A stretch of DNA of 64,000 bases from the NCBI RefSeq assembly GCF_902459505.1, contig NC_047096.1, forward strand, positions 17,574,501 through 17,638,500. The letters are read 5' to 3'. The position numbers and the translations under genes were made by a program. This stretch comes from Geotrypetes seraphini. Taxonomy: Eukaryota > Chordata > Amphibia > Gymnophiona > Dermophiidae. The notes under the pieces are model-generated. The model was not told the origin of the DNA. It saw only the letters and a list, made by a program, of their open reading frames with translations, and made no database searches. This document shows positions 20,325 through 31,569 of this stretch, one piece after another; positions within the stretch are counted from its first letter, which is position 1, and each line of letters starts with the position of its first letter.

Positions 20325-20370
20325 GTAAGAACATAAGAACTGCCATGCTGGGTCAACCCAAAAGTCTGCT
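20325..20370 (-). mobile_element. CR1-like tail, left half, interrupted
   Basis: AAGAACATAAGAACTGCCAT and GCTGGGTCAACC belong to the minus-strand tail family. Its continuation (AGTATCTTGCTTCCAGCAGT) appears only after 21003, so the element was split by the insertion at 20371-21002. Confidence 0.7.
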
Positions 20371-21002
20371 AGGAATGATAAAGAAGGGGATCATGAACAG
20401 ATAAGAGAAGGTTATCATGCCGCTGTACCGAGCCATGGTACGCCCTCACCTGGAGTACTGCGTCCAGCACTGGTTGCCGTACCTGAAGAAGGACGCGGTA
20501 CTACTCGAAAGGGTCCAGAGAAGAGCAACTAAGATGGTTAAGGGGCTGGAGGAGCTGCAGTACAGCAAAAGATTAGAGAAACTGGGTCTCTTCTCTCTCG
20601 AACAGAGGAGATTGAGAGGGGACATGATCGAAACATTCAAGGTACTGAAGGGGATAGACTTAGTAGATAAGGACAGGTTGTTCACCCTCTCCAAGGTAGG
20701 GAGAACAAGAAGGCACTCTCTAAAGTTGAAAGGGGATAGATTCCGTACAAACGTAAGGAAGTTCTTCTTCACCCAGAGAGTGGTGGAAAACTGGAATGCA
20801 TCATCCAGAGGCTGTTATAGGGGAAAACACCCTCCAAGGATTCAAGACAAAGATAGACAAGTTTCTGTTGAACAAGAACGTGCGCTGGTAGGGCTAGTCT
20901 CAGTTAGGATGCTGGTCTTAGACCAGAGGGCCGCCGCGTGAGCGGACTGCTGGGCATGATGGACCACTGGTCTGACTCAGCAGTGCCAATTCTTATGCTC
21001 TT
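20371..21002 (+). mobile_element. CR1-like LINE ORF2 C-terminus and 3' end
   Basis: An open frame of 174 codons starts at 20417 with [40 protein letters not shown] and LGLFSLEQRRLRGDMIETFK, the conserved tail after the reverse transcriptase of CR1-like LINEs. The noncoding end GACCACTGGTCTGACTCAGC leads to TTCTTATGCTCTTATG. It is the best preserved copy of this family here and sits inside an older reverse copy. Confidence 0.85.
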
Positions 21003-21189
21003 ATGTTAGCCTAGTATCTTGCTTCCAGCAGTGTCAGACTCCCAAGAACTAGCAAAATGTGATTCTGCCTACCCCAGGGATAACTGGCTTTCCCTAGTTC
21101 TACCTTAATAACAGTTTATGGACTTTACCTCCAGGAATTAATCTAAACTTTTTTGTTAACCCAGTTACACTAATAGAAAATAAAACAAT

Positions 21190-21510
21190 TACTCCATGGT
21201 GCATCCTCATATTGAGTACTGTGTGCAATTCTGATCGCTACATCTCAAAAAAGATATAGCAGAATTAGAAAGGGTATAAAGAATGGTGGAAAAATGATTA
21301 TGGGGATGTACCAAAGAGGTTAGGGTTCTTTAGCTTAGAGAAGAGATGGCAACGGGGGGAGAGAGATAAGAGCGCTACAAAATTCTGAGTGGAGTGAAAT
21401 GTGTAAATGTGATCTGACTTTTTCAAAAAGACTAGGGAACATGTCATGAAGCTACACATAGTAATACTTTTTAAACAAATAGAACAAAATAAAATAATTT
21501 TTTTACTCAA
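21190..21510 (+). mobile_element. Degenerate CR1-like LINE fragment
   Basis: CATCCTCATATTGAGTACTG and GGGTTCTTTAGCTTAGAGAA correspond to the PHLEYC and GLFSLE blocks, with many changes. Older than the copy just upstream. Confidence 0.7.
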
Positions 21511-21689
21511 TGCATTTTTTTACTCAAAGCAGTTCTTTTCCTAATAATTCCTAGTATCCTGATTTGTTTGTTTTTTTACTATCACCACATACTGAGAAGA
21601 TTTCATTGTATTATTCGTGATGACACCTCAATCCTTTTCTTGAGTGGTGATGCCTAATGTGGAACCTAGCATCATGTAGCTGTGATTGG

Positions 21690-22470
21690 ATTATTCTTAA
21701 GAACATAAGAATAGCCTTACTGGGTCAGCCTGGTCCTTCAAGACCAGTAGCCCATTCAGATCACTAGTACTTGGCCAAAACTCAAGGTATAGCAATATTC
21801 CATGCTACCGATCCAGGGCAAGCAGAGGCTTCCCCCATGTCTTAATAACAGACTATGGACTTTTCCTCCAGGAATTTGTCCAAACTTTTCTTAAAACCGG
21901 CTACGCTATCCGCTTTTACCACAACCTCTGGCAATGCGTTCCAGAGCTTAACTATTCTTCGAGTGAAAAAATATTTCCTCCTTTTGGTTTTAAAAGTATT
22001 TCCCTGCAGTGCCATTCTTCCCAATATGCACCACTTTGCACTTGCCACATTAAATTTCACCTGCCATTTGGAAGCCCAGTCCTATAAGGTCTTCTTGCAG
22101 TTTCTCACAGTCTGTATGCAATTTGACAACTTTGAAAAGTTTTGTGCAAATGTGGTCACCTCACTTTGTTCCAGTTTCCAAAACATTTCTAAATATGTTA
22201 GAAAGCACTGGTCCCAATACAACTCCCTGAGGCACTCCACTGCTTGCTCTCCTCTATTCAAAGAATTGTCCATTTAAAGCTACTTCCTGATTTTCTATCT
22301 TTTAAATAATTTCCAGTCCACAACAGAACATTGCCTCCTGTTCGATGGCTTTTTAATTTTCCCAGGAATCTCATGAGAGGCTTGGTCATAAACCTTTCTG
22401 AAAATCTAGATACACTACATCATCTGGTTCATCCTCATGTAAATTTATACCTCCAAAAATATAGCAGACT
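21690..22470 (-). mobile_element. CR1-like LINE 3' part
   Basis: Minus-strand translation at 21842-22060 reads FKTKRRKYFFTRRIVKLWNA and [13 protein letters not shown], the family's terminal block. The tail AAGAACATAAGAATAGCC is at 21700. Upstream (22000-22470) is the well-known block with ATGCACCACTTTGCACTTGC and CAACTCCCTGAGGCACTCC. 5'-truncated. Confidence 0.75.
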
Positions 22471-22583
22471 GGGAAGACTACTTGTGGCAAAATTACCTCA
22501 GATGTATATGCACTATACAATCAGCATGTTCAGAGAAGTTTGGGTGGGATGCAGGTAGAGGTCACTATTTACTTAAGTTCATA

Positions 22584-23708
22584 CAGTTGACTCCATCTAA
22601 GTGCACGTTGGTTAAGCACTCGCTTCGGTTATCTTAAGCCTACCACCATGGTCCCGTATTTTTTTTAACATTAAAGTCAATGGACTTAAACTCCGGATAA
22701 TTGCAATTCTGATAAGCACACAATCCGCTTATGCGCACTGATGATATAGGTCCCACCTCTATGCATTCACATTATGTTCACTCTGGTTAAAAGCAATTAC
22801 GTTCTCACGTTGATGAGCCACGTGTTTCGGATCAGCAGTCTAGGCCTGGCCAGGTGTTCGAACTTTCGAAACTGCACCATGGTGTCTTGTGGCGAAAAAC
22901 CTGTGTCTTTGGCTGGGCAAAAGTCGTCTGGCTGAACGTGTCGATGTCTTTAAAGAGACTTGACCAACGGGAGGGTCAGGTCTCTATTGCAAAACATTAC
23001 AGTGTTCATCCTAGCCAAATTTCTCAGATTCACAAAAAAAAAAAAAAAAAAAAACGAGCCGTACTGAAAGATTGGCAAAACAACAGCAATCCTACTAGGA
23101 AACGGAAAAGAATTGGGAAGGCTGGAGACATTGAACAAGCGTTGCTGCGACGGTTTGACAATGATGTGTCCACAGGACTCCACATCTTCTGACAGCACTA
23201 ATTCCGATATCTGTACAGTCATAAAGGACACTGCAGACAACCAAGAGTCTGATGAGGATGGAGATACTGCTGTGGTCATCATGACTAATGAAACACCTGC
23301 AGAGATTGTTTCCTTCTCAGACGCGCTGAAGTCTCTACACACGCTGCGTTGCTATCTGGAGATAAATGGATGTCATGACTGTGGCCAGTTTTACAGCATC
23401 AGTAGTCGGTTTTACAGCCTGAATCGTGCAATCTGCATGCAGAAAACAGTGACTGATTATTTCAGTAGAATGTTGGTTTAAAAAAAAAAGTTTACAGTGT
23501 ATTGCCTTAGACAGAACAGTACTGGTTTTAAAACTGAACCATGTAGAATTGTTTTACGTGTGGTTTTTTTTTTTTTTTTTTGCTGAATAAAAGTTTTATT
23601 TCATTTGACTACAGCGTACTGTGATTTTTCATGACTAAAAAGTGATATTCCGATTAAGCGCATATGGCGGTCCGGTCCAGAGGCCTTGCACTTAAGCGGA
23701 GTCGACTG
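22584..23708 (+). mobile_element. Tigger/pogo DNA transposon, internally deleted
   Basis: TA target duplications (22582-22583, 23709-23710) flank inverted ends CAGTTGACTCCATCTAAGTG and CACTTAAGCGGAGTCGACTG. The interior encodes the start of the transposase: SLKRLDQREGQVSIAKHYSV and PSQISQI form the psq-type helix-turn-helix, followed by VLKDWQNNSNPTRKRKR. It then passes to the C-terminal region ending TVTDYFSRMLV. The central DDE catalytic domain is absent and an A-run interrupts the N-terminal part, so it is non-autonomous at 1125 bp. It lies in ADIPOR1 intron 1. Confidence 0.92.
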
Positions 23709-23859
23709 TATTTCATAAAATATGTATGTATTTTAGAAACTTAACATTTCCACTGCTCCTGAGCAAAAAAAACCCCAAACAAACCCAAAACACCAATATT
23801 TTCTTCCCTTAAAGAACCCTTAATTAGCTGGAAAATAAACACCTAATTATAAGAATTAT

Positions 23860-24180
23860 GAGAACATAAGAATTGCCCTACTGAGGCAGACCTAGTGTCC
23901 ATCTAGCCTGGAATCCTGTTGCTAACAAAGAGGCCAGTACAGGTCACAAGTACCTGGTAGAGTCCCAAAAATTAGTAAAATTCCATGGGGCCTTTTTACT
24001 AAGTCTTAGTGCATGGGTAAATATAGCTACATTAACTGCTTTTACCACTTGCTCCAGCAATGAATTCCAGTCCTTGAATAAATGATGAATGAAAAATGAT
24101 TTTCTCCTAGTTGTTTTAAATGAGAGCAATTTTATACGATAACAAGCCACATAGATAGAAACCAGGGACATTTATGTCTG
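23860..24180 (-). mobile_element. CR1-like LINE 3' end
   Basis: AGAACATAAGAATTGCCCTA and CCAGTACAGGTCACAAGTAC form the tail. Minus-strand frame at 23944-24171 gives LLSFKTTRRKSFFIHHLFKD, the diverged terminal block. Confidence 0.7.
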
Positions 24181-24229
24181 CTCAGAAGCAATGCAAATGT
24201 TAGTTTCTAAAAAACATGCATATTTTATC

Positions 24230-24590
24230 AAGTTTCAAGTTTATTGAGGTTTTGATTAATCGCTTGATCATAATTCTAAGCGATGTATACAATAGTAAAA
24301 TTACAAAATTTGAGGAACAATACGATGCTTAACAAAAGCTAAGTCCTGCAGGACTATTGACAGACATGACAAAACTAAAAACACAAGGAAGGAAGGGAAA
24401 AGAACTACAAGTTGTTTGAAAGTAAAGAAGACATGCAAGGAGGGTACATGAGGAAAGGGGAATTTAAAATACTTCAATAAAATTATACAGTGAGGTTATA
24501 ATTGGCTAGGAATCTAGCTAGCTAATTATCAAAGGCGTTAAAAAGAAAGCTCTTTAATTTACTCTTATGAAATATGCGCCCAAGTAACTA
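24230..24590 (-). mobile_element. L2-type LINE 3' end, reverse
   Basis: CAAGTTTCAAGTTTATTGAG followed by CTAAGCGATGTATACAATAG is the complement of the tail at 25490-25560. The two copies face each other 0.3 kb apart. Confidence 0.7.
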
Positions 24591-24889
24591 GTGACCCCCT
24601 ATCTTTATCCCACTCAAACACCCCCTCAGAACATGCCCCTGATTGTATAGTGCATATACATGTGAGGTAATTTTATGAGGCCTTGTACTAGTATATATGC
24701 ACAAAACAGCCTTTCTAAAATTATCTTTAAAATGTATTAAAAGTAGCTGTTTTCTGCCCTTATATAGGTTTGGAGAAGGCAATTCCTAATGGGTTAGAGC
24801 AAAGAGAACCAATTTGAGGGCTACAAGAGGTACGGTTTTCAGGGCAGTTATATGTATTTAAATTATTTAGCATACACTTATAACCCTCC

Positions 24890-25560
24890 AAACTTGGGGA
24901 ACCTCTTCTCTTGTTCATAGATTAAATATTCCGTTACTTAAGGAAGCGCATTGGCTTCCAGTTGCTCACCGAATAACGTACAAACTAAATCTGCTAACTT
25001 TTAAATCTCTTCTATACAAATCACCTTCTTTTATTTATAGAGTATTGATTCCCTATATACTCCCTCTAGATCACTTAGATCTATTGACCAGCGTCTTTTG
25101 ACAGTTCCTTCTCTTAAATCTATAAATACACGGCGACATTCTATTTTTTCTGTTACAGCCCCTCAAACGTGGAATCTACTTCCAATTTATATACGAGAAG
25201 AATCAGGTTTGGAGAGATTTAAGAGCAAACTAAAATGCTTTCTTTTTAAAGATGCATTTGATAGCTAATATAACTAGAATGTAGGACTAGATTAGGGTTT
25301 TCTACTAAGCCCTATGCTTTAAACTTTTTGTTTCTTCCCCCTCCCTAATGTTGTTTTGCCCTTATATGTTTCCTTTACTATTTTTTAAAATTGTATTTCT
25401 TTACCTCTCCCTTCCTTCTGTATCATTAATTTGTCTTGTCAGTCATATTTACATTGTCTGTTTCCCTTCAACTATTGTAATTTAATATTTTATACTTTGT
25501 ACATCGCTTAGAATGTTAATAAGCAATTCATCAAATATTTAATAAACTTGGAAACTTGGA
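24890..25560 (+). mobile_element. L2-type LINE 3' fragment, forward
   Basis: AAGCGCATTGGCTTCCAGTT encodes the LHWLP-like motif of L2 ORF2. The 3' UTR ends GTACATCGCTTAGAATG and AATAAACTTGGAAACTTGG. Coding is degenerate. Confidence 0.75.
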
Positions 25561-25589
25561 TTTGTATACAATTATTGTGATACACTAAA

Positions 25590-25785
25590 AATTATACTTT
25601 GTGGTTTTTAAGAACCAACACTGCATCAACTACCGGTAATTCACCTTTATCTGCATGTTTATTTAGACCTGTTGCCAATTTGTACATCACCTTGGCAAGT
25701 AACTTTATTACTCTGTGCTTACCTTCCCCTTGAAAATAAATTATTTGTCTTAATGTGGTTTTCATGAACCACAAATTTTAAAAAG
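25590..25785 (-). mobile_element. LINE fragment with inverted ends
   Basis: CAACTACCGGTAATTCACC, CTTTATCTGCATGTTTATTT and ACATCACCTTGGCAAGTAAC resemble the upstream part of the minus CR1-like copy at 21690-22470. Short inverted ends TTGTGGTTTTTAAGAACC and GGTTTTCATGAACCACAA flank it. Confidence 0.4.
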
Positions 25786-25789
25786 TAAA

Positions 25790-26930
25790 TTTAAAAAAAT
25801 GACAGCTGCTAGTAGCAATAACATGCTTTGGGGCATATGTTTTAAATAATTAAAACACTTAGGAAACTGAAGTTTATTTAGTCTTCAGCATTGTGCCTCT
25901 CTATCTGGACAAGCTACTTGTTCACAGTTATTGCTTTGCTCTTGCCTTTTTTTTTTTTTTTTTTTTACATTTTTAGAGTCACAAACAGCAATATAAAGTA
26001 GACAGCTGATGTGACGGCACAGATTTAAAGAATCCTTTTGCACAGCGGAACCAAGGACCTTACATTGAGTCACTAGGCCAACCCAGATATTGTGCTGGAG
26101 TGGAGAGTACATGTGAAAGACAGGTATGCTGTGTAGGATTTATTTTGAATTTTGTTGCCTGCTAGGGAGGGGGCAGGTAGGTTCTCTACAGTATTTCACC
26201 CACTGGTATGTCACCAGTTTTCATGTTGTGTGCTGTGATGCATCATCATATGTGTTTTTACCTTGAGCTTGATTAGCCACACCTGAACAAGGGAAGGGAA
26301 TTTGGACTTAGCTCATGCGTTTCAGGTAAGACATGAGGGTGTAGCTAACAAAAATAGAAGTAAAAGCTGGTGTGACTCAAATTGCTGTGCATTGGGGATC
26401 TTGAAAGATTTTCTGAGTAGGAATTAAAGCATTTGTAAGCCTGCTCTTCTTGTTCTCAGTGTGACAGAAATCATTTGAAGCTTGATGGCTACCTGGCCAT
26501 TTACTAATGTAAATTGGTATCCATTTGCTTTCAAGCTATTTTGGCAAAATATAATTAAAATAACAAGATTCAAAATTAAATAGAACAGTGGGCTATGAAA
26601 ATCTGAAACTACTGAAGTACCGGTATATTTTAAGTCGGGGGTAACCAATGTGGGGTTCACATGAGATTTTTAGCAAAATATACTTTCACCTGATTAACTA
26701 GCGCACATTCTTTTGTAACATTGCAGAGCTATTTGATGGACATGAAATAAGAATTTTATTAGAGATTCACAAATTTTGATAAGTATAAATTGATATGTTC
26801 ATGCAGTGTGTAAGCTCAGGGATTTCTGATCCTATGGCCCAATGTTGAAAAAGCTTGGATGCTTTTACTTTACAAGTATATGTAGGGTCCAGTTCTGTGG
26901 GTGTATTGAGTGAGCATCTGCCTTATCTCC
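25790..26930. other. ADIPOR1: ADIPOR1 intron 1, nothing recognised
   Basis: Contains a T-run at 25945-25970 and otherwise unassigned AT-rich sequence. No exon or clear repeat. Confidence 0.45.
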
Positions 26931-26939
26931 AAAGAGGAG

Positions 26940-29350
26940 TAATTTATGTTCTAGGGCAGTGTGTCTAGTAGTCTTGAACACTAGGGTTATGCATAGTCTG
27001 TAAGTTGCTTGTAGAATGATATCACTCTTCTTTTAACTCCACCTTCTTCCTAGTAGGCTTGCTCCTGCCCCCTCAGTTGTTCAGATGTGTTTTTGATCTG
27101 CTTTGAGGCTTTATTATTTTCAGGGTTTTTTCATGTCATTTTAAGTTTGAGGCTTGGTGCCCAGAGGTTTCTTCTTGTTAGGACCTCTGCCTGGGAGAAT
27201 AAGCAGCCTTACACAACGGAAGTCTGTTACTAGTAGGATCAGCCCTCGGGGACACCTGTCTAACCAGCCTGCTGTAATATTTTTGGAACTTGGGGGCCAT
27301 CCCCTGAGTAGCTGTTTGCATCCCTGATTTATTAGGAGCTTGAGCACAGGTAGTTGGGCTCCATTCTGGCTTGGCCAGGATTAATAGTGGCCTGGCTGTG
27401 TGGTCCTCCCCCCATCACAGGAAGAGAGTGTCCAGGATTGAGGCTCAGCTCGACATTGGTCTGACTGGAAGCCTGAAGATCAAGTACATAGAATGAACCT
27501 GTGAGGCAGAACTCTTCTCCATTTGTTCCAGCTGGACTTCTGAGCTGAAGCAGACAGGCACCATACGGCACAGTGAATAAGGCTATCCATAGCCTATGGA
27601 GGAAATCGGGGTTTGGGGGGGGGGTCTGAAAAAGTATAATTTGAGGGGTTCTGGAGCCAGAGCTAGGATCTTTGTCCCCTTTCCCTGTGGTTTTTGAACT
27701 TCAGGGGAGCCCCCCCCCCCCCCCGGCTACTTTTGGTGCAAATTTGCTTTTGGTGGTGGCCATCTTGGATTTTAAATGATCTATTTATCCTAAAGCCTCC
27801 ATCTGCCTCAAAACCCCTCTATTTTGCTTACAATCGATAGGGATGGACCCCTCAGGCCTTTCTACCCCTGTATCATGTCAAGTGTTGTGCTGAATAGTCA
27901 GTAGAGGAGAGTCAGTGTATTGTGGAACATGTGGGGGAGGAGTGGGAGTCTTGGGCTCAGCCTCCTCTCAGACCTCCCGAGCTGGGGATCTGCAGGAGGC
28001 TTGATCTCATGGGAAGAGACCCTTGTCAGAGCCTTCCAAAGGAGATTTGGCAAGCACATGAATACCGCAAAGCCCAGGAGGACTTTCAGGGAGTCCCTGC
28101 CAAGTTAATCAAGACCCTCTGTGCAAGACTTCACCTCGGATTTTGTAAGCCTGATGTGGAATGTTTTATTTAAACTTCTGGGGTCCCCTAGCATCTTCTG
28201 AAGACTTGACAGTTATGGTGGCACTGTGGATTTGTCCTCAGCTTGCGCCACGTGCAGACGAGGAAGTCCAGTCTGATATCTTCTGGGAGGATAGAAGGTT
28301 CAGTTCCATGCCCTTATTGTTCCAGGATGCGTTTTCCCTGGCAGAGTCTGGTTCTCTGCGTGAGACCAGTGGACAAGAATCGGCAGTGGCCCTGAACCAG
28401 GGTAAGACTCCACATTGTGGTGGCTGTTCAAGGCATCAGCGCTCCTGTTTATAATAGCTAGTTCACTGTGTGAATTGCAGCTGCAATTTCCGCCAGCCTA
28501 TTTGTCACAATGCTCAATTATGAATGGCCCAGTGGCTCTGACCACATTCTTACCCTCGCATCCTGACATCACAAAGCTAGTCACTGACCACTGGGGAGTC
28601 TCTAGAGGGTCCCTGCAAGTGGCAAAGACTATGGCAAAGCTTTGCCCCATGACTCTGGGGCATCTGTTTGTTCAGCCAAAGGTGGATTTGCTGGTAGCCA
28701 CAGGTCACCAAGAGGACTTCCTTGCCCAGTAAAGGAGGTGTGATGTTGAAGGATACTCAGGACCACAAGGTAGATGTGGTTCTGAAGAGGCAATTTGAAG
28801 CTTTAGCTTTAGGAATTAAAGCGGCAGCCACGGCTTTCTTTGTAGCACATGCTTGCTACACTTCCTTGGGTCCTGGCCTTGGAGGAAGAGGAGGATGCTC
28901 AGATGATTTTTTTTTCTGGGGTGAATTATGTAGCAGATGTTCTATATGATATAAGAGTCATGAGAAAGGTGTCAGCCTATTCTGTCTACCTGACAGATGC
29001 TCTGGATCAGACAATGGGCAGGAGACTCGGCTTTTAAGACCACCCTCAGCAGGCTTCACTTCAAGAGGCAGATGTTATTTGGAAAGGGTGTGGATGACCT
29101 GATGGCCAATGTTACAGACCTTTGCTCTAAGGCCTTGCTGGACAGCAAACTTTGGGTGGCTCAGAGCCTGGGGTGCAGGAATTTGAGGCTTTCGAAGATT
29201 CTGTTCTTATGCGGGAGGCCAAGTGATACAGAGGTCCTTTCAGAGGTTGTGACAGAAGGCAGGGGCAGAAGACAGCAAACCTCTGGCTCCCACCCCTCTC
29301 CAGCATCCAAGAGAGTGTAATGATGCCAGAACAGCGGCACCCTCTCTTGT
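26940..29350 (+). mobile_element. DIRS-like retrotransposon fossil (5' end and gag-like region)
   Basis: Broken relic of a DIRS-type (tyrosine-recombinase) retrotransposon. A terminal-repeat-like region at about 26940-27060 is followed by a leader. A region at about 28160-29300 resembles the gag-like protein of amphibian DIRS elements. It carries several breaks and lacks the reverse transcriptase part. Leader-like sequence of the same family recurs at 55560 and 60480. The LINE 3' end that follows on its right adds to a composite block. Old, not functional. Confidence 0.55.
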
Positions 29351-29379
29351 TGAATAAAATTGCATACCTTTGTCTTCGA

Positions 29380-29645
29380 ACGTCCACTGTTGTCTGTTGG
29401 TTCGGATGTGGTAACAACAGCATATCTGGATTTAAAAATGGTTTGGACAAGTTCCTGGAGGAAAAATCCATAGTCTGTTATTGAGACAGATAGGCGGAAG
29501 CCACTTCTTGCCCTGGATCAGTAGAATGGAATGTTGCTATTTGGGTTTCTGGCAGGTACTTGTGACCTGGATTGGCCACTGTTAGAAACAGGATACTTGG
29601 CTAGATGGACCATTGGTCTAACCCAATATAGCTTTCTTGGCTTGT
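29380..29645 (+). mobile_element. CR1-like LINE 3' end
   Basis: GGTTTGGACAAGTTCCTGGA and CCATAGTCTGTTATTGAGA encode the [13 protein letters not shown] block. The tail TTGGCTAGATGGACCATTGG and TCTAACCCAATATAGC follows. Confidence 0.8.
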
Positions 29646-29834
29646 TTTCCCTTGCCTAATAGATCTGCTTCAGTGCATCCCCTTGATTCAGAACAGTGGA
29701 GCTGATTCTAAGACAGGAAGAATTATGTCTTACCTGGCAATTTTCTTTTCTTTAGTTAGTGACACTGTTCTGAAGTCTTGCCCTTTTTAAGACCTCAGCC
29801 TGGGGTTCTGGGTGTACTGTGTGCTTCCTTTTCA

Positions 29835-30800
29835 GCAGTGGTGTACCAAGGGGATGGGGTGGTCCGCCCCGGGTGCAGCACATAAAGGAATGTTCCGAGG
29901 GCCAGCGTCATGATCTGGGAACTTCTTCACTGTAGCAGCAGCCTTCATAACTCTGTGCTGTGCTGGTGTTGGGCCTTTCTCTTTGCCAGGTTCTGCCTTC
30001 ACGGAAGCAGGAAGTGGGCGGGACCAGCAGAGAGGGAAGGCCTGACGCTGGCGAGAGCAGCAAATTGTGAAGGCTGCGCTGCCAACAGGGACTGACAGAG
30101 AGATAGGTAGGTTGGTACCCACCCATCAAGGAGGGGAGGAGGAGAAAAATGCTGCATCAGACTGGGGGGGGGGAGAGGGAGGGAGGAAGAAGGAAGACCA
30201 AGGGAAGTGAGAGGAGAGATACCAGACCACAAGGAAGGGAGGGAGGGAAAGGAAGAAAAGGAGATGTCAGACTAAGGAAGGGGGGAAGATATACCAGGGT
30301 ATGAGGGAAGGGAAGGACACAGAGATGCCAGACCAGGGGGAAAGTAGGGAGGGAAAGGGAGGAGAGGAGATGCCAGAGCTTGGAGGAGGAGGGAGAGATG
30401 GAAGGTAAGGAGAGGAGAGAGATACCAGGGCATAGTGAGAGGGAAAGTAAGAAGACAGAGATGCCAGACAATGGGGTGGGAAGGAAGGAAAGGAGAAGGG
30501 TGAGATGCCAAAGCATGGGAGAGGGGCAGACAGTGGATGGAAGGGGCAGAGAGAGGACATGCTGGATGGAAAGAAGAGAGTGAAGAGAAGATGAGGAAAG
30601 CAGAAACTAGAAATGACAAAAGGGGGAGAAAAGATTTTGTTGTTGTTGCTAGTTTAAAGTAGTATTGTAGCTGTATTGATAAACGTTTATAAATAGAAAA
30701 AGTTAATAAATATAAAATGAAGATACAATCTTTTAATTAAAACTAATTTTAATACACTTTTAATAACTTTGAAGACCTGAAAAAGGAGGTTTTGGCCTCT
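29835..30800 (+). repeat. GA-rich dispersed repeat
   Basis: Starts AGTGGTGTACCAAGGGGATG and CCGCCCCGGGTGCAGCAC. A variable purine-rich array (GGGAGGGAGGAAG, AGAGATGCCAGA) follows, then ATAAACGTTTATAAATAG and GAGGTTTTGGCCTCTGAAAG. The last 300 bases match 5480-5850. The array gives spurious long frames on the minus strand. Confidence 0.6.
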
Positions 30801-30804
30801 GAAA

Positions 30805-31080
30805 GCTACTGTATATACTCAAGTATAAACCGTGATTTTTGAGGTCTCTGCTTATATTCAGGTCACACCCAGCAGAACCTGTCCCAGACCTGTTGCAGGC
30901 CTCCATCAGGCCTGCCGTAAGACCTGGTGGTCCAGTGGTGGGCCGGAACAAGATGGATCTCTCCTGACCTGGCGGACTCTAAAAACTTCCACCTCTCCAA
31001 CATACCTCTCAAATCCCTTGTGGTCCAATGGTGAACTGGAGCAGAAACGATCTTCCTATGCTCCTGTCCCGTGCAGAGTT
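30805..31080. mobile_element. Possible truncated TIR element
   Basis: TACTGTATATACTCAAGTAT at the left looks like a DNA transposon end (the family of ACTCGAGTATAAGCC). No right end was found before 31095. Confidence 0.35.
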
Positions 31081-31237
31081 GCTAGTTGAATGACTGCCGT
31101 GAGTTCTCGCATTACAAAGGAACTTTCTATTGTTAGGAAGGGATAACACCTATTAGATCAGAACAGTATTGCTGACTAAGGAAAAGAAAATTATCAGGTA
31201 AGACAATTTCTCCATATTTGCTCTCAAGCTATCATTA

Positions 31238-31566
31238 CACTTTCCCCATCTGTATTCGCGGTTTCGTTAACCATGGTTTCGGTTATTCGTGGTTTTTTAT
31301 TCCCAGGCTCCCCCCCAAATTTACATCACAGGAAATCACTGCTCCCAGCGTTTCACAGAGAAAATCGATGCTCCCAGTATTGTACGGAGAAAATCGCTAC
31401 ACTTGCAGTTCAGGTTATGCGTGGTTTTGTGTCTTTTTTTTTTTTTTTTTAGGGTTTTTTTTTTTAAACAGAAAACCCACAAATAACATATGAAAAGTTA
31501 TTTGCGATTTTTCTGTATTTGCTGCCATGCTGTTCTCCTATCACCGCAAATGCGGATGGGGAAGTG
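31238..31566. mobile_element. TA-inserting MITE, CACTTYYCC family, copy 1
   Basis: Flanked by TA on both sides (31236-31237, 31567-31568). The ends CACTTTCCCCATCTGTATTC and the complement of GCAAATGCGGATGGGGAAGT pair. The interior has GGTTTCGGTTATTCGTGG and tracts of T. Same family as 53412 and 57083. Probably pogo/mariner-like. Confidence 0.8.
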
Positions 31567-31569
31567 TAA

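Larger units (their letters stand above)
29690..31215. repeat. Composite block between inverted repeats
   Basis: About 29705-29780 (TCTTACCTGGCAATTTTCTT, AGTTAGTGACACTGTTC) is the inverse of 31155-31205 (GATCAGAACAGTATTGCTGA, AGGAAAAGAAAATTATCAGG). Between them lies a GA-rich dispersed repeat. The arms resemble DIRS-type terminal repeats, so this may be a collapsed DIRS-like fossil with later insertions. Confidence 0.45.

Noticed and set aside
30157-30619. Three overlapping minus frames of 97-119 codons
   Set aside because: Low-complexity purine array of a dispersed repeat; proline/serine/leucine-rich in every frame.
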